Below are positions 44,960-56,395 of a DNA stretch of 64,000 nt, in pieces. The notes under the pieces are model-generated. The model had not been told where the DNA came from. It did not search any database and worked only from the letters and a program-made list of their open reading frames with translations. Origin of the DNA: Hemileia vastatrix (lineage: Eukaryota > Basidiomycota > Pucciniomycetes > Pucciniales > Zaghouaniaceae); the NCBI GenBank assembly GCA_030280995.1, contig JASXTE010000004.1, positions 39,116,797-39,180,796 of the forward strand, in the 5' to 3' direction. A program made the translations under genes and the position numbers. The stretch's first letter is position 1. Each line of letters begins with the position of its first letter.

Positions 44960-46290
44960 TACAAAAAGCCTCTTTTGTTCCTCAACTCTCAAAAATTGGG
45001 TAAAACAATTTTTGAGATTGATAAAATCTTATCCTATGGAATTTTCTCATGGTTCAAATGAACTAGGATTGGTCAAAGACCATGAGATGAAAATCTCTTT
45101 AATTTGTGATTTGGATAATATTCCAGGAAGCTTGAAAAAGAAACCTTACCCAGCTTCTCCTGCAAAAAGGAAATACATTGAAGACAACATTAAAATGTTG
45201 TTAGAAATGGTTATTGTTGAAAAAGTGGACACAACACCTAAGTGTTGTGTTATTTCACCAGTTTTAATCACTTATGAAAAAGATAAGGCAAGATTATGTG
45301 GTGATTACAGAGCTCTGAATACATTCACTGTAGATGATATTTACCCTCTACCAAGGATAGCTTCTATCCATGCTACCTTACAAGGTGCAAAATATATTTC
45401 CTTTCTGGATAAAAAAAAGTTTACCACCAGATTCCTGTGGGAAATAATTCTCAGAATTTCTTACTCATAACCACACACATGGGGATATATAAATATGTGA
45501 GAATGCCTTTTGGCCCAAATAATGCCCCTTCAGTCTTCCAAAAATTGATGGATAGTGTTTTTCATCACAAAATGGTTGAACGATGGCTTTTAGTTTATAT
45601 TGATGACATCATAGTGTTCTTAAAAACATATGATGAAAATTTAAATCACCTGAAAAGAGTATTTCAAAAGATGAATAAAATTAATATGACAATTGCATTA
45701 AAGAAATGTAAGTTTGGAATTCAATCCTTGAAAGTACTTGGACATGTTGTATCTGGATTTCAAATTTGTGTTGACCAGAATATAGTGGCAGCAATTAAAA
45801 ACATTAGTATACCTAAAAATGTGAAAGATGTTCAAAGTTTTCTAGGTATGTGTGGATATTATAGGAATTATATAAAAAACTAACAATCCAATGCTGCTCC
45901 TTTAACAACATTAATCAGGAAAAATGAGTCTTTCATTTGGAATAATGAAAGACAAAATTCCTTTGATAAATTAAAGTAATTTTTGACGTCACCTCCAATA
46001 TTAGGACTACCAGATTTTAACCTCCATTTTATTTTGTATAAAGATGCAAGCTTTACAGGGTTAGGTGCTGCTTTACAGAAAAAACAGATAATAAAAGGTA
46101 AATTATCTGAGGTATTTATCTTTTATATATCCAGAACCTAAAGAAAGACAGAATTAAGTTATGGTGCCACCCAGCTGGAATGTTCAGCCGTTGTTTGGGC
46201 CCTGGAAAAACTTCATTACTATCTGGAAGACTAGAAGATTAAATTAATAACAGTTTTCAGCAAAGTAAAATCATTACTAAACATGAAAAC
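44960..46290 (+). pseudogene. Element E reverse transcriptase and RNase H
   Basis: The RT starts near HGSNELGLVKDHEMKISL. It shows DYRALN, a disturbed segment near 45410-45470 (frame change at the YHQI-type motif), MPFGPNNAPSVFQKLMD, and the catalytic VYIDDIIVF at about 45595. GHVVSGFQICVDQNIVAAI and FLGMCGYYRNYIK follow. RNase H begins with YKDASFTGLGAALQ (first Asp) near 46040 and has YGATQLECSAVVWALEKLHYYLE with the catalytic Glu. TAA codons occur after KN (45880) and LK (45980), and TAA/TAG in RNase H. Dead enzyme. Confidence 0.8.
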
Positions 46291-49200
46291 ATCTAATAGG
46301 CACATGTTTAGATGGAACCTAGCTGTACAAGATTTCAGAGGAAGAATGACAATCACTCATAGAGCAGGAAAATTTCATTCTAATGTGGATTTATTATCCA
46401 GAAGCCCTTTTACAAATGATACTGAAAACCCAGCTTATGTACCTGAAAATGAGGTAATACATATATTTGGGATTTATATAGTGGATTTAGAGGAAGAATT
46501 TATGCAAACTATATTAAAAAATTATTCATCTGATAAATATTTGTCTAAATTATCTGCCATTTTAAATGATCCAACAAATGCATCTATGAGTGAATTAATT
46601 AAAACCTTACCTCCAAATTATAAAAATGCATTGGAAAAATGTAAACTGTCAATTGAAGATGGATACATATATTACAGAGAGAAGCTAAGTAATGTAATAG
46701 TTATACCATCTTCTATGAAAGGGTTAATGTTAAGTACTTGTCACAATGACATCTTAGCTGGTCATTTTGATTTTAACAAAACATTAACTGGAGTTAAGAA
46801 TACAGCCTGGTGGATAAAAATGAAAGAATATGTACAAAAATACATATAGACATTTGACTCTTGTCAGAAATCTAAAAGATTGACTGGGAAGAGAGCTGGG
46901 TTGTTACAACAAATAGAGCAGCCAAAATCTCCATGGGAAATTATAAACATGGACTTTGTCACTGGTCTTACATTATCAGGAAAAGAAAGTTTCAATTCTT
47001 TCTCGGTAATTGTGGATAGACTAAAAAAAATGTGTAAATTTATCCCTACCCATAAAGAGGTATCTGCAAAAGACTTGGAATCACTATGGTGGACTCAAAT
47101 GATAAATACTGCTGAGTTCCCCAAAACCATAATATCTGACATAGACTCTAAATTTACATCAGAGTTTTGGAAATCTTTGATGGAAGTATCAGGTTGTCAA
47201 TTGAAATTTTCTACAGCACACCATCCACAAACTGATGGGCTGGCTAAAAGAATGATACAGACTCTGTGTCAGCCTGGATATCCCCAGGACTGAGTAAAAA
47301 TTACTTATAAGTTATGTTAAACACATGGACTATACATGGGAGAAATAAATTAGAGTACACAAATAGTATACATAAGTAAAATTATGATAATATACAAAAT
47401 ATGCCATTATAACACCTTATATACACACATATATACACCTTTTATAAGTCTTATGTACTGAATATTAAGTTGGAATATGTTAGGGTAATCTTAAGAACCT
47501 TAAATATAAGGCTACATAATTTTTAAGTACACTTAAAGCTGTTGTTTTCATTGTTTTATGTAAAAAACAAGAAATGCGCTTTAAATCACTTAAATGTTGA
47601 TTATATGCATTATAAATTTAATAATATTAAAAATGTGCTTTTAAAGTTCAATTTTTCTCATGTAGGACTATTGATTTGGCTACTTAAATTCATAAAAATA
47701 ACACTTTTCAAATTTGGTGTTTTTTATGCCAGAAATGGCTTCTGTGTACTGGCCACATACTGCCTGCATTTTTCCCATGTGAATAGCTTCATTTTTAGCA
47801 AATTTAGATTTTTAAAGCTACAATTACCCCACATTCTACACCCACTGTGTGGAAACACACTAAAATAGTCAACAGGCACTTATTTAGTGTCCTAGCTTAA
47901 TTATAAATGCATTGACCCTCTTTATATGCACTAATTTCATTAATAACCTCCTTCTTGGCACTTTAATTCACTACCACACTCAAATTTGCCTAAATTAGTC
48001 AAGGATTTACCCGTGCAAGTGCCTTCCAAGGACTGCATGTAGTTACCCCACACCTCATGCCCTTTTTTGGGTTTTTTGGTGGTTTCTCAGTCAATTTTGG
48101 TTATTTTTGAATGGGGATTTCACGTAGTATAATGTCATGATTAGCCCCAAAATTTCTACTGTTAATACCCCTTATTACTAAGTAATAATTAGTTATAATT
48201 TTCGCTTTTTAGTCTTTTATTGTAATGTATAATACGCATATACTCTCTTTTTTGATATTCTTCAATTTTGATGGATTATCCCTATTACTACAGGGTTTTG
48301 GCAGGTGATATCATTCTAATTATGTTACTGGCCACTCTTTTTGTTTCTGGACATGTCTATTAGCTGGAATGAGGTGTTATCAACTGGGTATAGAGCTGGT
48401 AAGTCAAAGGAGTCATTGGGGAAGTAATTGTGTATAAAAGGAGGGGGGTTTTGGTCTTATTTTCTACATTCTTTATCATTACAATTAAAAATATAACCAA
48501 TAAAATTTCAATAAATATAAATAGTACTTATAAAGTCTTCAAATAGTATCTGAATTTATTAAATCTATTTTTCTAGAAACTATAAGATTGTAAGCCATAT
48601 ATAATTAGTGAGATTAAAATTACTGAGACCCTTATATTGAGTTATATTTTAATACTTATTGGATTTGTACTACAGTATTCATATAGGACCATTAAAATAT
48701 TCTAGACAACTGACCATTCAAGCTAGTTCATGTCTCTGTACTTGACTTTAGCCTTAAACTCTGGAAGATATGATCAGAAGATATTTTGCCTTTTGATTAG
48801 AATACAATGACAATGAGAAATCTACACATGACTGGGTAACATTAATTCCTGGCCTTGAAGTTTCTTATAATAGCACAAATCATTCTGTAACAGAGAGAAA
48901 CTATTTGAACTCTGGCTGGTATATGTACCAAATACTTCAGTAAATCATTTAAACAAATTACCAAGGTTACATCTACACTCTGGTACCATATACTTTATTC
49001 ATATGCAACAAACGTGTAGAAAGCATGAAGAAGAGTGCATTAAAAGAGTATTTGAATATGAAAAGAAAAGTTGGGATAAATCTTCTTAATAATTTGAATT
49101 CAAAAAAGGAGATGAAGTCCTAATTTCAGCACTACATTTTAACTTACAAGGTAATTTTAAAATGAAAGATCCCTTTGTAGGACCTTTTGTAGTCAGAAAA

Positions 49201-49527
49201 ATGGTTGATAATAATGCTGTGGAATTCATATTATATGCCCCATATGATAGGAAACATCCAGTTTTCCCTATCTCATTATTAAAACCTTACCCTGAAAATG
49301 ATCCTGACTTATTTCCAAAAAGAAGAGGAAGGCCTAAAAAGCAACCTGAAGAAATTGTAGAAAAAGCAGAGATTGAAAAAATACTCAAGAAAAGAATCCT
49401 TATCAAAAAGAAAGGAGCTGAGTATTTATTAAGATTTAAGGGAAAATCAAATGAATTTGATAAATGGATACCTGAAAATAAAATTTCAAATCTATCCTCC
49501 CTTCTTAATAAATTTAAGCAGAAATAA
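46291..49527 (+). pseudogene. Element E integrase with chromodomain, split by solo LTR
   Basis: The HHCC-like region has STCHNDILAGHFDFNKTL near 46735 and FDSCQKSKR at 46855. The catalytic core has MDFVTGL (Asp, ~46950), SDIDSKFTSEFW (second Asp, ~47140) and HHPQTDGLAKRMIQTL, where the expected Glu position reads Lys. A solo LTR (47277-48758) interrupts at QTL; removing it with one copy of CTCTG restores QTLEDMIRRYF. The C-terminus (49162-49527) has GPFVVRKMVDNNAVEFILY and a chromodomain-like YLLRFKGKSNEFDKWIPE, typical of chromoviruses that target heterochromatin. Confidence 0.8.
47277..48758 (+). repeat. Solo LTR inside element E integrase
   Basis: A 1482-bp LTR of the D/E family, TGTCAGCCTGGATATCCC to TTTAGCCTTAAA, flanked by a perfect CTCTG duplication (47272-47276 and 48759-48763). 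It represents a later insertion of the same family into its own relative, reduced to a solo LTR. Confidence 0.9.
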
Positions 49528-49697
49528 AAATCTGTTAAACCAGCTGAGGGGTTAAAAACCAGTACTCATAATATCTTATTATTTCTTATTTCTTTAAATA
49601 ATTAATCTTTAATGCTACAAGATCTTCTGAATACCTGAAATATAAAATAAAAAAATGTATAACTTATCATTTTTTATTGTTTTTTTGGGTGGGAGAG

Positions 49698-51451
49698 TTT
49701 CAGCCTGGATATCCCCAGGACTGATTAAAAAGTACTTATAAGTTATTTTAAACACATGGACTATACATGGGAACAATAAATAAAAGTACACAAGTTGTAT
49801 ACATAAGTAAAAATTATGATAAAATACAATATATGCCATTATAAAACCTTATGTACACACATATATCCACCTTTTATAAGGGTATGTACTTAATATTAAG
49901 TTTTAATATGTTAGTGTAATATTACAAGCCTTAAATATAAGGATACATAATTTTTAAGTAGAATTAAAGCTGTTGTTTTCATTGTTTTATGTGAAAAACA
50001 AGAAATGTACTTTAAATCACTTAAAAGTTGACTATAGGCCCTATAAATTTAATAAAATTAAAAATGCGCTGTGACAGATCAAATTGTCTTAATTTGGACT
50101 ATTAATTTGGCTACTCAAATGCATAAAAATAACAATTTTCAAATTTGGTGTTTTTTATGCCAGAAATGGCTTTTGTGTACTGGCAACATACTTCCTGCAT
50201 TTTTCCCATGTGAATAGCTTCATTTTTAGCAAAGTTAGCTTTTTCACACTATAATCACCACACAATATGGGGGGGACTTGCTAGCGAGTCTGCGACCTTG
50301 GACCCAAACTCACCACACATTGAACACACATTGAGCTATTAATAAAGAACCATAAAATCAGGGATGAACACCACTGAGCAGAACAGTTTTAGGTGGGTGT
50401 TTAAGTAGAGTTCAGTATGGGTTCAGTATGAGTTCAGTCTGAGTTCCACCTGAGTTCCATCTGAGTTCAGGTTGAGGACTTGCTAGCAAGTCCACCCCCT
50501 ATATAGCATAGTGAATTACCCCACATTCTATGCCCACTGTGGGGAAACACGCTAAAATAGGCTACAGGCATTTATTTAGTGTCCTAAATTAATTATAACT
50601 GCATTGAACTTATTATATGCACTAATTTCATTAATAACCTCAAGCTTGGTGCCTTTAGTTTACTACCATACTTTAATAGACATAATTTAGTCAAGGATTT
50701 ACTCGTGCAAATGCCTCCAAGGACTGCATGTAGTTACCCCACATCTCACACCCTTATTTGGGTTTATAAGTGGTTTCTCAGTCAATATTGGTTATTTTTG
50801 AATGGGGATTTCATGTAGTATATTGTCATAATTAGCCCCATAATTTCTATTGTTAACCCCCTTTAATATTGGGTAATATTTAGTCTTGTTATTTTCCTTT
50901 TTAGTCTTTTATTTTAAGGTATTTCAGGCATGCACTCTCTTTTTTGCTTATTCTTTATTTTTGATGGATTATCCCTATTACTACAGGATTTTGGCGGGTG
51001 ATATCATTCTAATTATGTTAATGGTCACTCTTTATGTTTCTGGACAGGTGTATTAGCTTGAATGAGGCATCATTAGCCATGGATAGAGCTGGTAAATGAA
51101 GGGGTTCATTGAGGGAATTATTGAGTATAAAAGGAGAGGGCTTTTGGTCTTGTTTTCTACATTCTTTATCATTACAATTAAATATATAACCAATACAATT
51201 ACAATATATATCAAATAGTTCTTATAAAGTCTTTAAATAGTATCTGAATTAGTAAATTTTTTTTCCTACCAGCTATAAGATTGTAAGCCATATATAATTA
51301 GTGAGATTTAAATTACTGAGACCCTTATGTTGAGTTATATTTTAATAATTATTGGATTTGTACTACAGTATTCATATAGGACCATTAAAATCTTCTATAC
51401 AACTGACTATTCAAGATAGTTCATGTTTTTGCACTTGATCTCAGCCTGACA
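49698..51451 (+). repeat. 3' LTR of element E
   Basis: Starts TTTCAGCC after a polypurine tract GGGTGGGAGAG (49687-49697) and ends AGCCTGACA. Length without the mini-element is about 1.49 kb, like its partner. Confidence 0.88.
50256..50513. mobile_element. 258-bp CACTA-like miniature element
   Basis: The right end, read inverted, starts CACTATGCTATATAGGGGG; the left end CACCACACAATATGGGGGG. Target duplication is AAT (50253-50255 and 50514-50516), fitting the 3-bp duplication of CACTA elements; other copies of this LTR show the empty site. Each end carries a GGACTTGCTAGC(A/G)AGTC palindrome. The interior has 12-bp GAGTTCAGTCT-like tandem units. No coding capacity, so it would need a transposase in trans. 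Copy 2 of Harbinger holds the end of a relative at 32770. Confidence 0.75.
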
Positions 51452-51456
51452 GAAGT

Positions 51457-51801
51457 CCTCTTAGAAACAGGTCCAAAATGGAGGCAGTGATCTACTGGAT
51501 TCTGTGTTGCACTATACTTCATAACCTACTTGCTGACCTGAAAGATCAATGGTTATAGTTGTATGAAGATGAACAAGCTGAAACACTTCCCACTATATCC
51601 AACACTTCTATTTCTAAAACCACTAGCATATGGGCAAAAATTCTTCCAATCATACTACAAAATTGGGAGATTAAGCAATTTTTTCTCAAATTATTGCTAA
51701 TTTCATTTCAGTTTTATCTACTATTAAGCTTTCTTCCCACTGGGATATGCTCCATCATTATGCCAATCATACTCCAACTTTTCTCAATAAATCCCTTTTA
51801 A
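51457..51801 (+). pseudogene. Harbinger-like transposase, 3' part (copy 3)
   Basis: Continues the gene cut at 40067: SPLRNRSKMEAVIYWILCCT, then ILHNLLADLKDQW, a TAG, then YEDEQAETLP, aligning with 32373-32600. Sequence from 51802 to 52140 is AT-rich and corresponds to the inverted 6190-6370 block in copy 1. Confidence 0.8.
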
Positions 51802-52239
51802 TTTTTTCAATACTCTTCAAATGATCAAGTTGAATGTATTATTCACTTGCTTTTGTGATTTTATTCTTGCATATTGAATTTTATTTTTAAGTTTCAGTGA
51901 AATTCTCTTTTTTCCTGTCTCTTTTGTTTTTGGTTACCACCTCAACATGAAATCACATATTTTCAGCTATTGCATGATTTTCAGTCATTATTTTTTTATT
52001 CATACCTTATATCCTTTTCCTCTTCTCCTCAAACATCCCTCAAACATTTTGGTTTCATTTGGTTTCTCATCTCATCTCTCCAGGTAAGTCATTTTATTCA
52101 TTTCTTTTGATTTTTTGTTTGCTAATTATTATTATTATTATTTTTTATTTTTTCTGTTTACTTTTTGTTTTTTTTGTAAGTGGTTCTTTTTCTGGGTTTA
52201 AAGTTTAAATTAACTCTTTTTTTGTTCTTTCTCCCCATT

Positions 52240-52840
52240 TTTTCTCTTTTTTTTACCCTCCATCATCCCCTCCTTATCCCTCCTTGGCCTGGTCACTATC
52301 CCACCTTTCCCCCCTCATTTGTATCCTCATTCCCACCTTTCCCCCCCCTTTCCCTTCTCTTTGGCTGCCTATAACCCCCCTTTCCTCCCCCCTAAAACTC
52401 CCTCAACCCCCCCTCACCCCCCCATATAACCCTTTCAAATCCCCCTTCACCTGCTTCAAACCCCCCTTACACCTGCTTCAATCCTTCCTTACCCCCTCAT
52501 CTTATTTGTTTATTAAAAAACAATTGATAAGGATCATTTGTTATCAAATGAAAAGCTGGGGGGGAGTGGGCGGTAAGGGTGGTTTGGGTGGGAGATATTA
52601 GGGGGAACAGGGGTGGAGGTTAAAGTGGGTCTAGGGGTAGGGGGTTGAGGGGGTTTGGAGGGGTTTGAGGAGGGGTTTTGGAGAGGGTTGGGGTAGGGGT
52701 TTGAAGTGTGTGTAGGTCAGGATTGAGAAGGGGATTGATGGGGTTTGGAGAGGGTTTGGGATGGTGTTTTGGAGTGGTTTTGTGAGGTTTTTTGGGGATT
52801 TTGGTGAGGATTTGGGGGGGTTGGAGGGAGTTTGGAGTGG
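52240..52840. repeat. C-rich tract switching to G-rich tract
   Basis: Positions 52250-52500 are dominated by CCC runs on the plus strand, 52555-52840 by GGG runs such as GGGGTTTGGAGGGG. The two halves are roughly complementary and could form a long imperfect hairpin, G-quadruplexes or R-loops. Part of the C-rich half also occurs, inverted, at 5900-6060. Confidence 0.75.
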
Positions 52841-52845
52841 GCTTT

Positions 52846-54059
52846 TGTCAGCCAGGCTGTCCCAGGAGCCAAGTAATAAACATACAATTTTATTGGAGTT
52901 AATAAATGACATAATAATTGCAGCTTATGTATATATATTAAATTTATATTACATAATAAATTATATTAAAATATTATTTTATAATTAAAATAAATTTTAT
53001 ACTAATTTTATTATCATATAAATTAAGTATACATTAAAATAATTATTATATTCCATATAAAGAGGTGTTATGTGTATTTAATGAATAATTAATTAATTAC
53101 ATGTTGATAATATAATTATATCTTATTAAATTATCTTATATTGTAATTACATTAATTTTTAAATTTAAATATATAATTGAACCCTTTTCATATTCAAAAT
53201 TATCCATAATTATTGACGTTGTTTTTTTGACCCTTATTTGTGATGAATATTAAATGCATTATAATAATTATTATAATAAATTTAAAATTCTAAATTTGGT
53301 TCAGTAGAAAAATTAATTACTTGTTTTAACTAGTTATTACATAGTCAAAACAATTTATTAATTTTCTACAGACTAACACTAAAATTGATTACAATATTTT
53401 GTTGCCTCAAAACATTCCATTTGCTTCACTTAAAAAATCTATAAAAAATATTGTTATACTTAATTTGATTACTTTTTCACATGGTTCTCATGTATCAGAG
53501 TTGTTTAATTACTCACTATATTACTTAAATGATTTGGGAAATGGTGGTGTGAAAATTGTTTTCTTAATTGGGATTTTAGTTACTTGTTTCATCTTTTTCT
53601 CTGCATTGTTATGTTTCAATTATTTTCTTAAATCTTTTTGTTTCATCCTATTATTACTTTGTATATACTCAGTGGTAGCGCCTAATTGGTCCCTTTGCCT
53701 ATAAAAGGCCTTGTGTTATTTCATTTATGATCATCACTTACAACTCAACATATTTTTTAATTACACTATAAAATTCATTTTATTTACACTTATTTAAACT
53801 GCGCTTCTGCCTATTTAAGTAATACAATAAAATATTAAAGGTTGTAATAAAAATACTTTAGTATTAACAGTTGATAATTAAGCAGAGAGAGTAAAACAGT
53901 ACTTACTTTATTAACCAAATTGATCCCCATCCATTTTTAAAAGTCTTTAAATTTTTATTATTAAAATTATATATTTCTTTATTTCAGTTCCTTTTTATTT
54001 CCCCTTCTACCCTTTTTTCCAATTACCTTTTCCACCTTCTTCTAGACGACCGGCCGACA
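52846..54059 (+). repeat. Solo LTR F (1214 bp) in Harbinger copy 3
   Basis: Starts TGTCAGCCAGGCTGTCCC and ends GACCGGCCGACA, flanked by a perfect GCTTT duplication (52841-52845 and 54060-54064). A promoter-like GCCTATAAAAGGCC is at 53697-53710. It resembles LTR C only at the terminus, so it is a distinct family. The 101-codon frame at 53399 lies wholly in it and is not considered a gene. Confidence 0.9.
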
Positions 54060-54739
54060 GCTTTGGAAACAATTTTCAAGAGGAGAAAGGGGACTAAAGA
54101 GGGAGTAATGAAAACAATTATAGAAAATTTTTACAGGGAAAAATGAGGGTGCAATCAAAAAATTGACAGAAAAGTTTTATTAACATTTAATTTTTTTTTC
54201 TTTTTTTCCTTTATTTTTCAGAATAAAGCAAAAAAACTCATCAAATTTAAGTATAGTAATAATTATTCTTCTTAATAATTTTCAGAAAATCTTGAAGTTC
54301 ATTTAATTTTAATTTTGTGAGTTTTTAATTATTTTAAAAAAAAAATTTGATGTTTTTTTGACCAGTAAACATTTTTTTCAGAAAAAAAAAAAGGCTGTTT
54401 CTTCTGATTCAATCCTTACACCTCTATCTTCATCTTTATTTTCTTTATCATCTTCTTCAATTTCTACTTCATTTCAATCATAAAAAAAAATTCAGAAAAA
54501 TTGACAAAAAAAGAAAATTTGTCCAAAATAAATTCTGTTTCCTCTTATTCAAGCCTTACACATCTATCTTCATCATTATCTTATTTATCATCTTCTTCAA
54601 AACCTTCAAAAATACAAAAAGATGATTGACCTTATCAAAATAAAAGAATTATAAAGAAAATGTACTTAAATATTTTATTTGGGCATGTATCAAACATCAA
54701 GTATTATAAAACGAAAATTCAATAAAAAATAAATATCAC

Positions 54740-55700
54740 AAGAATTTAGCTGAAGATATCAAATATCTAACCAAGTTAGGAGATAATGAGGTTAAGGCTG
54801 TAATAAGTAATACTTTTAAACCTAAATTTATTTACCAAAATCATTCATTTGATGGACTTAAAGATGAATCCTTTATTCAACAATCTGATCTCATTATGAC
54901 ACTATATCAAATGGCTTTGGTTTGCTTAAAAATAAGGAATAATAATTTGTTTGGTGGTTTCATGATTGTTTTTGGATTGAGACCAGGATTTATTAAAGGT
55001 TATTCTCTTGGTAAGTATAATATTTTTCATTGTTTCATTCTTAATATAGCTCACTCATTTTAATTCTATAGGCATCTATTATTTGATCAGAAGTTTATCT
55101 AGAGTGGAAATAGATAATGATTTGAGAAAATGGGACTCTTTACCTTCCTTTAATTCTTTTCTTGCTCTTTGACTTAAAAAACTCTGTAATAAAGCATTTC
55201 AAAAAAATCACAAACTTGCAAACAGAGTTGGAATTCCAAATTGGTGTGACTCAGAATGGGAAGAAATCAGCAATGAGTATCTATTATTTTCAAATGTTAT
55301 AATTACTCAATCTGGATTTCATAACAAGATACATACCTATTTGAATGATGCCAATTTTTTTATTTTGGGGATCTTCTCTTATACCAATCCTATTACTGGA
55401 CAACCTACTCCTTCACCTGCTAAAATTAAAGGACACTGTTTATATTTCCCAGATCATAGGTGTATAATCAATTTTGGATTAGGAAATGGAGTCATCAAAT
55501 CAGTTTTGAACTCTTCTCATGATAATCACCAAAAAATAAAAGCTCCTCCAGGTTTGGAGTCTTGTCACAACTTTACCCATTTTGGCTGCTGGTTCCAAAT
55601 AATTCAAAAGCTAATTTAAAGGATAAAAAAGGTAAAAAAAGAAGGTAAAAGTAATAAATTAAATAAAACTTTAGGCAGGTCAAAAAAGTATGGGGATTTG
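54740..55700 (+). pseudogene. TET/JBP-like 2OG-Fe(II) dioxygenase relic (Harbinger copy 3 cargo)
   Basis: Read with an intron at ~55012-55071 (GTAAGT...CTATAG). The N-terminal part has DIKYLTKLGDNEVKAVISN and SDLIMTLYQMALVCLK. The core has PSFNSFLAL then TGA, NRVGIPNWCDSEWEEIS, FHNKIHTYLNDA (iron-binding HxD lost), GIFSYTNPITGQPTPSPAK, YFPDHRCIINFGLGNG, APPGLESCHNFTHFGCW. The pattern matches rust Tet-like 2OG-Fe(II) oxygenases. Copy 1 carries the same TGA after FLAL, so that stop predates the spread of this element family, or the frame is read otherwise. A role in modified cytosine chemistry is family knowledge. Confidence 0.6.
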
Positions 55701-56395
55701 TAAAGTCATCAAATATTTATTATTCTTTAATAAATTTTTAATAAATAAATCTGATATTTCAATTTACTAAACTAAAGTAATGAGCCAATGACCTTGTGTT
55801 TTATAAACAGTAATCATGATAAAATTAAATTGTTTCATGGGGTTCATCTTGCCTATACCTGTGGAAAGTCCCAAACTTAGTTTCTAGACTTGGTCTGCAT
55901 TTTGGCTTGAGAAATTGTCATTACTTTAAGACTAGTGAATTTGATTTATCTTATTAATTCATTTCTTAATTTATGGAATTATATTAAATTATGGTGATTT
56001 TCACCCCTTAATTCAATAAAATTCAGGGGAGGGTATTGCAAAAATTTTAACTCTGACATGGAAAATTGATTACTTAGAAAAATTTGGTGATACCTACCCC
56101 TTGCTTCAATAAAATGCAGGGGAGGATTTTTCCAAACTTTTCAAAAAGATGTAGAATTTGGATGACTTAGCTCTATTTATAAATGCAAATTGGTGGTGAT
56201 TTGATAAAATTATGTTGGTGATAAGGATTTTTGTGCAAGTTTCAGTATTATTTTACCATCTGGAATTCCAAAAGTGCAATATTTTAGAGTCCAGTAAGGA
56301 CAAATGATGTTATCAGAATCTCATGATGTAACTATCTTTGATAAGATTAAAAGTAACTATCAAAGTCATTCCCCAGCCATTAACCAAATAAACAA

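Larger units (their letters stand above)
40073..51451 (+). mobile_element. Ty3-like chromodomain retrotransposon E
   Basis: A full-length element with LTRs 40073-41552 and 49698-51451. Both start TTTCAGCC, a shared G-to-T change from the TGTCAG family start, showing they derive from one copy event. Flanks are GAATA (40068-40072) and GAAGT (51452-51456), a decayed duplication; copy 2 of Harbinger shows the empty site GAAGTCC. Order is Gag, protease, RT, RNase H, integrase, chromodomain. Nonsense codons are frequent. A solo LTR sits in the integrase, and a CACTA-like mini-element in the 3' LTR. Confidence 0.85.

Noticed and set aside
52180..52601. Pro/Ser-rich frames in the C-rich tract
   Set aside because: Low-complexity CCC-run translation; open because stop codons are unlikely in such composition.
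53399..53704. 101-codon membrane-protein-like frame
   Set aside because: Falls completely inside solo LTR F, and its hydrophobicity follows from T-rich sequence.
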